Below the pieces are notes generated by a model. That model saw nothing but the letters and a program-made list of their open reading frames with translations, ran no database searches and was not told the DNA's origin. The translations under genes and the position numbers were made by a program. 64,000 bases of DNA from Tamarix chinensis. Its lineage: Eukaryota > Streptophyta > Magnoliopsida > Caryophyllales > Tamaricaceae. Shown here piece after piece: positions 25,177 to 35,690 of this stretch; position 1 is the stretch's first letter; each line of letters starts with the position of its first letter. The stretch covers positions 11,698,286-11,762,285 of the forward strand of contig CM060174.1 in NCBI GenBank assembly GCA_030549775.1, in the 5' to 3' direction.

Positions 25177-26015
25177 CATCATCATCATCATTATAATCAT
25201 CATATTTGATTGATATTGATCTAACCGTAAAAAAAAAAGAAAAAAATAATACTTCATTAAAATTAGTTATATGTATTTGCTAGTTGTATTATATTAATGG
25301 CAGCAGATGTATATGTATTGGTCGACTGGTTTATGCACTTTATTTGGTGTATTAATTATTTATCAATTATTTATATATTAATATGTAGGATATGAATAGT
25401 TTGACAATTCAATTAATACACAAGAAATTAATAGTTGACCGCATATGTTCAGATAATTAATTAAAAAATATTTGGTTAATACTTTATTAAAATTAGTTGT
25501 TCGATATATGTACAACAAATGAATAGTTATATGCATTTGATGCACATAGGAGATAAATAGTCGCATTGTATTAATGAATATATGCATGTGAAGCAAATGA
25601 ATATGCACTTTAGTGTATTAATTATTTATATATTAATATACAAGAGGTGAATAGTCTGATAATTCAATTAATACACAGGAAATGAATAGTTTTCTGCATA
25701 TGTTCAGATAATTAATTAAGAAAATATTTGATTAGAAAATATATAGTTAATACTTTATTAAAATTAATTGTTTGGCCTATGTGCAGTAAATAAATAGTTA
25801 TATACATTTAATGCACATAGAAGATGAATAGTCGCATTATATTAATAAATAGTTATATTAATTATTCCATCTTATTAATTAGCAATAACAATAATTAGCA
25901 ATAATATATGGCAGCAGTAATTAATGATTAGTAATAATGGATATAGTTTAGGCTGGAAAATTTGTCTGTATATTGTCTATTAGACAACTCTGTTTTTATA
26001 TATATATAGATTAAA
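24060..26015. repeat. complex dispersed/tandem repeat block built on GATGAATAGTT
   Basis: The word RRATGAATAGTT occurs at least 15 times, with GTAATTAATTAAG, TTGATTAATATGTATTGTTT and GACATATGTGCA as companion words, giving an irregular higher-order repeat of roughly 100-250 bp. The block opens with a CCCGTACAATGCACGGG palindrome-like word near 24080. It closes with two paralogous stretches around TTAGGC-GGAAAA-TTTGTCTATATATTGTCT (about 24810 and 25950). A microsatellite interrupts it. No coding capacity was recognised. Confidence 0.75.
24895..25200. repeat. ATT/ATA and ATC microsatellite tract
   Basis: Nearly pure runs of TAA/TTA/ATA triplets end in ATC/ATT triplets. Long open frames here, made only of Ile, Asn, Tyr or Met, are composition artefacts. 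Confidence 0.9.
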
Positions 26016-26017
26016 GG

Positions 26018-26075
26018 GGCTTAATATGCATTGTGTTTTTATTTGACTTCACCAACCTAATAAAGAATTTTTCTT
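26018..26075 (+). pseudogene. short copy of PP2A B' exon 1
   Basis: About 55 bases starting GCTTAATATGCATTGTG and running through TTATTTGACTTCACCAACC match the exon of the nearby gene at about 20813-20866 (codons for [17 protein letters not shown]). There are only a few substitutions and one extra T that shifts the frame. It lies directly after the GATGAATAGTT repeat block, 5 kb from the source. Confidence 0.75.
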
Positions 26076-26129
26076 TTTGCCTACATTTGCATATTTTTAG
26101 TTAGGAGTATCTTGGATTAGTAGGCTAGA

Positions 26130-26868
26130 AAGGATAGAGTGAATGATTTGTGATTTGTGAATGGAAAATAGGTGTAAAACTACAAAAAACTTCTAATAAG
26201 GTATCAACCAGACATTTATTGATTCTTTAAACAATCAATAGTAGTTCCAACAACACTTGACATAGTTCTTGCTTACATAACCTCTCTCTCGGAATGTATA
26301 TCCCTATCAAAAATATCTCTAGTCTCTAAGTACATATAACTCTAAGATTTCTCCTCTAAGACTACTAGAAAATCACCTAAGAATTAAGAATAATACATCT
26401 TTAAAACTTGAGAAAACTTAACTGAGGAAAAAATAAGGCAAAGAAAAGTGGAAAATGGAGCAAAACTGAAGCAAACCAAGTCGCACAAGGCTTAAACTAG
26501 TTGCTACAGAAGCTTGAGCAACAAGGAGTGGTGCAGCATCAACTCTTAGCGAAGCCAAGAGGGTGTGGCATCACCCCTTGAAGCAACTAGGGGTGTTCTA
26601 GCCTACGATCTTAACGTTAGGGTGTGGTTTGGCGTGGGTTGCTGACACGGCTTGGGGTAGTTTAGCATGATGTTGGAGTTGTTGGTGAATGGTTGAAGAT
26701 TACATGAGTGGACAACGTAGCTAACAAGATGTTGCGTAGGTGTGTGACGCATCTTAGGTAGGTTATGTGTGAGGGTTTGATGCAAAAAAGGGTAAAGTTA
26801 CGTGAGGAGTGGTAAGTTATGTAAAGCTTCAAGGGAAGATAATGTTGGATGAATGACAAATGAGGAGG

Positions 26869-26918
<50 letters not shown>

Positions 26919-27553
26919 TGAGGGAAGGAAGAGGGAGGCATGGAGTTATGCATGGGTTGCAAAGAAAATGAAGTAGGAAGGGAGAGTGGGTCTTTTATAG
27001 GAGATGAGGGTCGAGGTGCATGCTGAATGTGTGAGGTTGAGGGAGTTGGCATGGGTTTGGCTTGATAGAGATCTAATGAAGGAGGGTGATTGGCATGGCT
27101 GGTGGTGTAGGGTAGGTGAGGCAGAATAGGTTCAAGGGTGGATGGGTTGGTGTAGTGGCATTGTCGGGCTAGGAAGGGAACCATGCAAGGGTTTTTTGCA
27201 TGGCTAGAAGAAGAAGAAGGGAAGGAAGGCCAAAAGAGATATGGGAGAAATATAGAAAAGAAAATAGAGAAAGAAGAAGGAAAAGGGGTAAAGAAAATAA
27301 AAGAGCTTAGGGTTAGAAATAGATTTAGTTTTAAATTTGAGCTTAGAAAATTAGTATAAAATTAATTTATCAATTATATGGGGTTAGAGTTAGGTTAAAA
27401 TATTAATGACATGGAATTAAGATTCGGATTATGTTTACATTTGAGTTTAAGGGATTATGGAAAAATAAAAAAATATTAACTATCCAAGATTAGAATTAGG
27501 TTAAACTATTAAGTGTTTGGGATGTGAGTTGGACAAAAATAAGAGGTATTACA
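26130..27553 (-). mobile_element. probable long-LTR fragment, minus orientation
   Basis: Read on minus, it starts TGTAATACCTCTTATTTTTG at 27553 and continues with CCTAATTCTAATC words like the LTR start at 44600. It then enters a pyrimidine-rich tract (27300-26830) that includes a (CT)n run. The end toward 26130 is not delimited. The TGTTACA end and target duplication were not found. Confidence 0.45.
26872..26916. repeat. (GA)n microsatellite
   Basis: An uninterrupted GA dinucleotide run of about 22 units lies within the pyrimidine/purine-skewed part of the minus-strand LTR fragment. Confidence 0.95.
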
Positions 27554-27734
27554 TCTACCTTTATAAGTTTAATTCCATTTACATGGTTTCTTGTTCTAAT
27601 GTTTCTTTTGTTTGTTAATCGATTTCTTATATGTGCAATATATGTAATAGTGATTACTATATTTGTAATTAGTGGGAGATTGATATTTGGAATTGTAAAA
27701 CTATCTAACACTTGTTGAAATGAGTTATTTTCAT

Positions 27735-28225
27735 TTGCAATGAATTTTTTTTATAATTTTTTTAGTTGTCAGGTATTTTTTGTAACATTTGTTTGTCATA
27801 AAAGAGCATTGACGACAACATTTTATGTTGCCAAAGAGCTTTAATAAGTTTTGACAATGACATATTTTCGTTGCTATAAAATTTTGGCAATAAATATTTT
27901 TGTCACTTATAAGCTCTGGCAATAACTTTTTTCCTTCGCCAATAAACTTTGTAGCATCACTTTTTTCATCACCAGAAAGCTTTGGCAATGATCTTTTTCT
28001 ATTACTAAAAAAATTTAATAAAGACATTTTTTGTTATTAAAGAGCTTTCACAATAATTTTTTTAGCTATTTTTTAAAAAAAAATCAATGACATATTTATT
28101 GTAACAAAAAAAAAGTCATCAATAAGAATAATTTTTTTTAGTTACACTCTTACCGATTCCATAATGATTTGTATATTTATCAAAAATATTTGTCATCGAT
28201 GCCGAAAACTAATTATTTAGTAGTG
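27735..28225. mobile_element. CACTA-type terminal fragment with subterminal repeats
   Basis: The right edge reads ...AACTAATTATTTAGTAGTG, the inverse of a CACTACTAAAT terminus. Inside, a ~30-45-bp motif of the form AAAGCTTTGGCAATGACATTTTTTGTTGC is repeated at least eight times with decay, as in CACTA subterminal regions. No matching left CACTA end was found, so this is a partial or solo end. Confidence 0.55.
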
Positions 28226-28730
28226 TGCATTCTATGTTGATTGTACATCCACCACGTACAATTCGTGTGCACCAACATTCACTGCGATACTAAAAAGGTT
28301 GAGATCCTAATGATTCAACCGCTTCATTACTTCATAGTAGTGTTTAGCACATGCGCTAATATATTTGCAAGCCCAATGCCCACACGGTTAGAGTATAAGA
28401 TAAGTATCACTCACCACAAACGCTTTCACGTAAACGTAGGGTGTACATGTATTTTTTTTCTTTTTCTTTTTTTCCTTTCATCGTAAAACTCTGTAACCTA
28501 GCTAAGGGAGTAGACATACAATATTATAATTATTAAGAGTTGTGACTCAAAAGAAATAAAGATAGTGGTAAATGACAAGTTAGAGGAGGACAAAGAGGCG
28601 GAAATAGAGGTGAGAGAGACGGGAGAGCTCCATTTTTTTAATTTCTTTTAATCGCCTAATAAATCTCCTTCCACAGGATGATTTTAAATGTTCAACATGT
28701 GCCCATCTTACTTGTTTCCAAAAAGAATAT
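28226..28730. other. spacer without recognised gene
   Basis: No coding or element homology was recognised. Confidence 0.4.
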
Positions 28731-28731
28731 A

Positions 28732-29090
28732 CACACATCTTTTCGGGACTCAACATTGGTCAAGTGGTTCGGTGCTTCTAGGGCCGTAAACGAGTCGAGC
28801 CGAACCAAATACCTCTAGGTTTGGGCTTGACTTATTTAACTAAACGAACGAGCCGAATCGAACTTTTAACGAGCCGAACTCACGAGCTAAAGCCAAAAAA
28901 TAAATTGAGCCGAACCGAGCTTTTAACGAGTCAAGCCGAGTCGAATATCGAACTGGCTCAGCTTATTTACAGTCTTATGCCAAGTCTGAAGTCTTGGAAT
29001 CGAACCTCATCTCTGTTGCATCAAGTAGTTTCCCCCTTACCTCCTTCCTCACCGATGCAGCGATGCCTAAAAAAAAAGAAAAGAAAGGAA
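28732..29090 (+). mobile_element. tRNA-derived SINE-like element, interrupted
   Basis: The left part contains a box-A-like TTGGTCAAGTGGTTCGG (about 28755-28771). After a 199-bp insert, the right part contains a box-B-like GGAATCGAACCTC (about 28997-29009) and ends in an A-rich tail (29068-29090). A possible imperfect target duplication is AAGAATATAC (28722-28731) and AAGGAATATACC (about 29085-29096). The family is not recognised. Confidence 0.4.
28779..28977. mobile_element. small hAT-like element (199 bp)
   Basis: The ends are TAGGGCCGTAAA and, in inverse, TAAGACTGTAAA. The interior is dense in CGAGCCGAA and AACGAGCCGAA words, like the subterminal parts of the 1.57-kb hAT at 1439-3007. The 8-bp flanks (GGTGCTTC and TGCCAAGT) do not match, so the insertion is old or rearranged. 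Confidence 0.55.
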
Positions 29091-29099
29091 TATACCTTT

Positions 29100-29850
29100 T
29101 TGTTATAAGAGAATTGATGGATACGTATGTGGTGTTTTGATGAATCGAAGGTGGTCGGCAGAGGAAAACAGCATGTTTGCTAATTGCTAGTCAAGTTGCA
29201 GGGCGTACAGTAGAACGGAACGCGTGTCGAGCACAAGGTACTGCAACAAATAATTTGTTGAAACCTTCGTATTGCGTACACAAAGAACCCGTGAAAGAGA
29301 AGACCGAATGTAATCTTAGCTTACCTAGGTCATTTTCATGAACCATTATTCTAAACGAGGATATAATCCGGACTTAGCTTTCGATAATATTACCATACAC
29401 AATAAAATCACGCATAATAAACTCAGTTTCATCGAGATCGCCTTAACACGCACGCCTTGCCTCGGTGCAGTATCTTAGGCTTAATCAACTCGGGGCTCTG
29501 CTGACGTTACATATGCTGCCGCAATGAAATCTAATTAATGTTCAAAGTTTAAACTTTTTCAAACGAGTAGAGCTGTTGAGGGGTTTTTTTTTAAGTATTT
29601 CTATTAATTAACTTTATGGGCTTACTATCGATGTAGGTGGGGGTGGTAACGAAGAAAGAACAAAACATTTTATATGTTATCTTACACAAAGTAAAATCAC
29701 TGGTTGATTATATAATGATTCGAGTTCTGATTCACCGTACCAAAACTAATGATACATGAGAATCAGTATTTTTGATATTTTATTTCTTTTGTGGCGTATG
29801 CCAAAAATCTACTCCCTGATCCCCATGACCAAGACGGAATCTACTCTTAC
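29100..29850. other. upstream region of the BAHD gene
   Basis: No coding region was recognised. It probably includes the promoter of the acyltransferase gene. Confidence 0.4.
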
Positions 29851-29856
29851 CTCTCC

Positions 29857-29864
29857 ATATAAAT
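29857..29864 (+). promoter_or_regulatory. TATA box of the BAHD gene
   Basis: ATATAAAT within CCATATAAATCC lies about 85 bases before the ATG, a suitable distance for a plant core promoter with a short leader. Confidence 0.55.
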
Positions 29865-29944
29865 CCATACCAAACATGCAAATATTCTCTCTCAACACTC
29901 GGAAACCACACAAACAACGATTTCAATCTCAGAATTAAAGAACC

Positions 29945-31318
29945 ATGGGCAGCAACCTGATGTTGAAGGTTACAAAACTAGCTAGAGAATCCATTAAACC
30001 ATCCTCGCCAACTCCACCACATCTCAGAAACTTCAAGCTTTCCTTACTAGACCAACTCGCGCCTTCCGTCTACGCACCGTTGCTCTTTTTCTATCCCAAC
30101 GACCAATCTTCTTCTCTCCAACAAAAATCCAAGGAAACAACAGCAGCTTACAGATCAGAGAAGCTAAAGACCTCTCTCTCTGATTTCCTAACCCAATTTT
30201 ACCCATTTGCTGGAAGGATCAAAGACCATTCCTCTATCAGCTGCGATGACCGGGGTGTTGATTTCTCTGAAACCAGGATTAATGCCCGAATGGAAGATGT
30301 ACTCGAGAAACCAGATACCAGAGTCCTAAAGCGTTTCCTTTCGATAGATGTTAGCTCCGAATGCGACGATCGATTAGTTCATGTCCAGAACAATACATTT
30401 GCGTGTGGTGGTACAGCTGTTGCTGTATGCTGGTCGCATAAGATTGCTGATGGAGGTACCCTCTCTGCTTTCATGAGAGGATGGTCCTCTGCAGCGCGAG
30501 GGCTGCGAGATAACTACAATGTGAACCCCGACTACAATATTGCTTCATCTATTTTCCCTCCGATGGACTCCTCAATTGCGTCTCGAGCATTGAAGCTAAT
30601 GGGTACCGGAAACAGTACTGTCACCAGAAGGTTTATGTTTCCTAAGTCCAAGATCTTAGCTCTTAAGGCTATGGCTTCTAGTAGTAATGTTCGCAACCCG
30701 ACTAAAGTCGAGGCCGTTTCATCTTTCATATGGAAATGTGCAACCAGGGCATCGAGATTGAACTCTGGCGGGAAGAACTTACTCTCGATTATGTCTCAGT
30801 CCGTGAACTTACGTAGGAGACTCGATCCTCCCTTGCCTGCGGATACCAGCATCGGTAACGTCGTCGGATTCTACACTGCCCAGATGGAACAAAATACGGA
30901 GATGCCTGATCTAGTGGCAAAGCAGAGACGAGCGAAATTAGATTTCAGCGATCACATAAAGGGTCTGAGGAGGGGTGATGATGCGGGCTTAAAGATCAGA
31001 GAACTATTTAGTGTGGCTGGAAGTTTGGTCAGGAGAGATGATGTTGATTTCTTCAAGTTTTTAAGTATCTGTGGTGATGGATTATATGATGTTGATTTCG
31101 GTTGGGGTAAGCCGGTTTGGTCCAGTTTGGTTAGCGATGGGTTCAAGAATACTATTGCATTAAGTGAGACTAGAGATGGTGATGGGATCGAAGCTTGGGT
31201 TACTTTATGTGAAGATGATATGGTGATCTTTGAAGCTGATCCTCAGCTCCTCGAGTTTGCTTCCTTGAACCCAAGCGCAATGGACGTTTCACCCTCGCTT
31301 TTAAGGGCAAAAATGTAA
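29945..31318 (+). CDS. BAHD acyltransferase (vinorine synthase-like), 457 aa, single exon
   Basis: BAHD enzymes move an acyl group from acyl-CoA to a hydroxyl or amine of a specialised metabolite in the cytosol. The catalytic motif HXXXD is HKIAD at residues 165-169, followed by GG. The structural motif DFGWG is at 384-388, followed by KP. Other family landmarks are YPFAGRI (86-92) and the NVVGFYTAQ block after PADTSIG. Length is normal (about 430-460 aa), without an intron as in many members. The start ATG at 29945 has a good context (AACCATGGG), and the N-terminus (VTKLARESIKPSSPTPPHLR) aligns with family starts. The HKIADGG plus DFGWGKP style is that of the vinorine synthase/At5g47980-like group. 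The acceptor and donor cannot be told from sequence. No frameshift or stop is present, so it is probably functional. Confidence 0.93.
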   Translation: MGSNLMLKVTKLARESIKPSSPTPPHLRNFKLSLLDQLAPSVYAPLLFFYPNDQSSSLQQKSKETTAAYRSEKLKTSLSDFLTQFYPFAGRIKDHSSISCDDRGVDFSETRINARMEDVLEKPDTRVLKRFLSIDVSSECDDRLVHVQNNTFACGGTAVAVCWSHKIADGGTLSAFMRGWSSAARGLRDNYNVNPDYNIASSIFPPMDSSIASRALKLMGTGNSTVTRRFMFPKSKILALKAMASSSNVRNPTKVEAVSSFIWKCATRASRLNSGGKNLLSIMSQSVNLRRRLDPPLPADTSIGNVVGFYTAQMEQNTEMPDLVAKQRRAKLDFSDHIKGLRRGDDAGLKIRELFSVAGSLVRRDDVDFFKFLSICGDGLYDVDFGWGKPVWSSLVSDGFKNTIALSETRDGDGIEAWVTLCEDDMVIFEADPQLLEFASLNPSAMDVSPSLLRAKM

Positions 31319-31329
31319 TGTCACTGGAT

Positions 31330-32328
31330 GGGAAACATAAATAATTTCTGGTGTATTGTTTTGGTGGTCTCGTTGAGGTCTTGTAAGTGAAATTTACATG
31401 GTGCATGAAATCATGCAGTCCTCATTCTTTACTGTGTACGTTTGCTCCAACGTTATAATGTTCCTGTAAATTTTGCTCGTTTTCTTGAATCCATATATTT
31501 AAATAACGATGTCCACTATAATATATTAGCTACTATTTAGCGATTTTTAGATCAATCATGATAAAAAAATACTAATATTCTATAATTTTAAACTTTTTAA
31601 TTTTATTAATAGATAAATTGAAAACTATCACAGAAAACTTAGAATAAATCAATAATTTAATGAGAATTTTTAAATCTATTAAAAAAATATGCATAATAAT
31701 TTTTTTATTCATTTATTATATATATATTAGACCAAGTTAATATTGAATTATAATAAAATATTATTATTTATTACCTTCACATATATTATTGAATAACATT
31801 TAATTTTCATTTTAAGACAAATTAAGGGTTATTAAAATAATGTAGAATATAATAATTAGATTATATAGTAAAATAAAAATAAAAATTTACACTACTACGA
31901 CCGTAATATATAATTTATCATTTACAACGTTATGATAACGCAACACTGTTAATGCAAACATGTCCATGATTTTATTGTCTGCTTGAATCATCTATTATCT
32001 ATCTGTAATAAAAAAGCTTAATGCATCATATTAAATTACTAACAGTGTGATAGAAAGTTCATTATTCTTTTATCTCTTTTTTTCTTTCCTTTTTCCTTTC
32101 TCCTTTCTTTCCCCCTCTTTGTCCTGCCTCACTCAACAACATCTTACCCAACAAAGAATGTCATTAGCACCGCGTAGAAATATCTAATTATATGCAATCT
32201 TAGTATAATCAGTCAAGACTAGCAAAGATCTAAGTTTTGTTCCCAAAGACCAACATTAAAAACAAGCACAAATAGAGAAGTAATTAAAGAATAGGAAAGT
32301 GCGGTAAGACGTTGTTTGAAAAATTCAT
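31330..32328. other. 3' flank of the BAHD gene and A+T-rich spacer
   Basis: The first ~200 bases probably hold the 3' UTR. The remainder is A+T-rich without recognised features. Confidence 0.4.
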
Positions 32329-32662
32329 TGAAGGAAAAATAAGAGACTTAAACCAAGCTCCATAGAGGGGAGCTAGAACATTGCACGAAATGAAGAAGAC
32401 AGGGAACTGTAACCCGCCAATCGTATATTGATTCAACCAATTCTTATATATATTGATTCAGCAATATAAGTAGAAAACAACCTTAATAAAAAATTGGAAA
32501 GAGGGGACAAAATCAGATCTATTGTAAAAGCTAAGCATCTATGGTAGCTAGGGACCAACAACCATCCTACAACTGCAGCTGTGAGGCTATGGTAGCTAGG
32601 GACCAACGACCATCCTAGTGTAGAAGAATACTATATTGCTAGGGAGAATGCAATTTTCAACA
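32329..32662 (-). repeat. 3' LTR of the copia element
   Basis: This 334-bp LTR is the downstream one in element orientation. It holds a short tandem duplication of GCTATGGTAGCTAGGGACCA, also seen in the partner LTR. Confidence 0.9.
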
Positions 32663-32689
32663 CCCCTCTCAAGTTGGAGGTGCCGACAA

Positions 32690-33200
32690 ACTCAACACAT
32701 CCAACTTGTCCAAAATGGAATAATGTTGTCTCCCTGGCAAACTCTCAGTCATCATGTATGCTAGTTAATCATGTGTATTGAAAAGTTAGAGGGAGATCAG
32801 ACCAGCTGAGACTTGCTCTAGGATAAAGTGACAGTCCAATTCAATGTGCTTCATTCTTTCATGGAAGACAAGATTTCAAGCAATGTGGATTGTTGCTTGA
32901 CTGTCACATTTTAAAGAAAATGGAGTGATTGAGGTTACAAATAGGTCATTTAACAACCTGGTAAGCCATGCAAGTTCTGCTTCACGTGTCTCATTGATCA
33001 ATATTCTGCTTCAACAGAATAAAGGGCCATAGTATGTTGCTTAGATTTCCAGGAAATAGGACTATTGCCTAGCATGATATAGAAACTGCTAACACTTCGA
33101 CGGGTGTATGGGCAAGTAGCCCAATCAGAGTCATAGAGAGTCACAGTAAGCTTGTAAGCAGTAAGAGCTTGAATCATTCATAAGCCCTGGCAAGGATCAA
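32690..33200 (-). pseudogene. copia RNase H remnant
   Basis: Read leftward: [20 protein letters not shown] near 33060-33000, the counterpart of SWKSKKQ..VSRSSAEAEY, then TKHIELDCHFIL near 32860-32830. Stops and frameshifts are present. Confidence 0.8.
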
Positions 33201-33299
33201 GACACACATATTTGAGGGTGTGGAGTGCCACCTTTAAATGAGGCTCTAAGGGACACTCATGAATTGGCTAAGGAATTATACTACATAACACAAATCTGG

Positions 33300-33876
33300 A
33301 CGCGTGAGTATCAGATAATTCAACTTCCCAATAAGGCTACGATAGTGTTCAGGGTCATCCAGTGGTGTTCTATCATTTAGGCTAAGTTTGATCCTGACAG
33401 GTAAGGGGCATAAAGTTCCTTTTCTAGACTCATAACCAAATCCTTTCATGATGTCTTTGGCAAACTGTCATTGACTTAATGTAATTCCCTAAGGCTCTTG
33501 AAATACCTCAATCCCAAGGAAAAAAATGTAGAGGTCCCAAGTCTTTAATCTTAAATTCTCCATGCAAGAAAGACTTAATCAACGAAATTTCATTCAAATC
33601 ATCCCCCGTGATGATAATATCATCGACATACATGGCCAAGAACACTAAACTAGTGTCTTTTTTTGGTAAAAAAGGGGATAATAATTTTTCAAATTTAAAT
33701 AGCCTTGGGGTTCCAAAGCCATTGGCGCGAGGCCTACTTGAGTCCATAATCTATCCCCTTCCTCTATGTTTAACCCCATACCATAAGCCTTGCCTTGCAT
33801 CTTTCAGTGGTGCCATATGCAAGATGCTTCATTTTATAAACCCATTTATAGCTAATTGTCTTTTTTTAAGGCGGGA
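33300..33876 (-). pseudogene. copia reverse transcriptase remnant, 3' part
   Basis: KKTISYKWVYKMKHLAYGTT (about 33870-33810) leads to a shortened GIDY-like segment. Then [20 protein letters not shown] (about 33655-33590) carries the RT active-site YVDD, followed by [17 protein letters not shown]. Only ~35 residues lie between the GIDY segment and YVDD, where about 110 are usual, so part of the palm is deleted. Confidence 0.82.
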
Positions 33877-34854
33877 TTTCACGGTCCATGACTTGCTCCA
33901 AGCATATTGCAAATGATCCATGTGAATATGGGTACTCCCTCGTAGTCTGATGGCTAATAATGTTGATGTTATGTCTCAGGTATGACTTAGTGTCCTTCCT
34001 ATACATCTTTATATGATATTATCATGGGATGTTGCATATATTCAATATGGTCCTCAACTATAATAAATGTAGGATGTTGACCTCGTCAAAGGCGTTGGGA
34101 CCGAAACCCCTGAGTACGTGGCAAGTAGTATCAAAACAACTCGTTGCTCGAGCCGATCAACAAGCATTTTGTCGTGTTGTTGGGAGTAACTGAAGGAGTG
34201 TCGGTTAGTTTGAGACATATTAGGCAACGACCAACTTTGAAGGAGTAAAGCCAAAGGGTTGTAAGTGTTGTACGGTTCCATTGACAAGACGTGTTGGTGG
34301 CAGTGGTTTGGTGTAGGATCTAGGCCATTGAAATAAGTAGTTGGGAGCCTCATGATGAGACGATCTCGGGCATGCATGGTCAAGTCGATACAAGGAGGTC
34401 GGGTATGCCACAACAAATGATGGGTATAAGATGTTGGTTAGATTTCAAGACTTGCAAAGCAACGTATGGTGTGTGTTTGGTGCTTTCTTAATATAGGACG
34501 AGCGTTGAAGATCTGTCAATGGGACAATGCCTGAGGTGCAAGGAAGCAATGTTGGGATGCCTCTAAGGTGAAAATGAGGGCTTTTGCGACTTTGGGTGAA
34601 GGAGAATGTCATGGTCCATAACTTGCCACCAGACATCTTACATACGAGCCATACAAATATAGGTGCTCCCTAGTTGCCTGCTAGTTGTTAATGTCGATGT
34701 TATGTTTCAGGTACAACTCGGTATCCCTCTTATACATCTCTTTAAGCTATTATTGTGGGATGTTGTACATATTTGGCATGGTGCTCAACTGTAATGGACG
34801 TAGAATGCTGGTCTCGCTAGGGGCGTTAGGACCATAACCTCTGAGCATGTAAGA
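33877..34854 (+). mobile_element. second TRIM family, inserted in the copia RT gene
   Basis: Two ~245-bp direct repeats (33877-34123 and about 34607-34854) start TTTCACGGTCCATGACTTG and TGTCATGGTCCATAACTTG. Between them, AGTAGTATCAAAAC just after the left copy resembles a Met-tRNA primer site. GGTGAAGGAGAA just before the right copy resembles a polypurine tract. The flanks read CGGGA and CGGAG. Removing the element with one target copy rejoins the copia minus-strand reading NHTWDLIELPP-KKTISYKWVYK, which confirms the insertion. No protein is encoded. Confidence 0.8.
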
Positions 34855-35340
34855 CGGAGCTCAATCAAATCCCATGTGTGGTTAGCTTCCGGCGCTAAAA
34901 ATTCCTTCTATGTAGCATCCTGCCAGGCAGGATGTGTGAATGCCTCATCATATGATGTTGGTTCGTGCACCTCATCAAGTGATGTAAGCAGGGATTTATT
35001 TATCACAGACAGAGCATGAACATTTATGAGTTTGGGACGCAAATTATGATGCTTGGAGGATGAAGCATTGGTGATAGTGTGAGGACATGTGGAAACATCA
35101 TGAGTTATGTATGTATTGCCACAAACGTAATCTTGTAGGTGAGATGGAGGAATGCATTTTGGTGGATTTTCTGAGAGACATCAAGTCGGCTTCGTTCTGG
35201 CTTGATAGAGGTGAAGTTATGGGTGAAGAAGGCCTTGAGGAATTCTCGAAGGTATCAACTGTAACAAGAGTAACTTATTCATTGTGTGGGTGATGAGGTA
35301 GGTCGAGGATGGAAACACGAAAAGTAAGGGATGGCAAATG
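34855..35340 (-). pseudogene. copia region between integrase and reverse transcriptase
   Basis: Reading leftward: HLQDYVCGNTYITHDVS (about 35130-35080), then LRPKLINVHALSVINKSLLT, then EPTSYDEAFTHPAWQDAT and KEFLAPEANHTWDLIEL (to 34855). This is the usual linker upstream of the RT core, with scattered stops and frameshifts. Confidence 0.82.
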
Positions 35341-35690
35341 ATGTCTTTGGTAAGGAAATGTGTGCTCCAACTTTTAAAAATATAGTATTTTATAAATTGT
35401 ACTTATTTTTCATACTTTTACCCTAAACATTCTATACAATATCATTTAGAATAAAAAATATATATTATAGCTCCAACTTTTGATGCATATTTTTTTTAAA
35501 AACAAATATTATATTAATTTACACAGAATACACAGATTATAAGTTTATAACAAATAGAAAATCAAACTCAAACTTTGAAAATATAATTATAATAGTTAAT
35601 GGTTACCTAATGAAATTGTAATTACAATTGTTACAACTAAAAATTACTAACTCTTAATACCATTGTGCTATAAATCCGATCTATTTTATA
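35340..35690. other. A+T-rich insert inside the copia element
   Basis: No recognisable homology. It lies where the copia integrase gene should be. Confidence 0.35.

Noticed and set aside
24919..25257. Open frame of Ile/Met/Asn repeats
   Set aside because: It is a pure translation of a triplet microsatellite.
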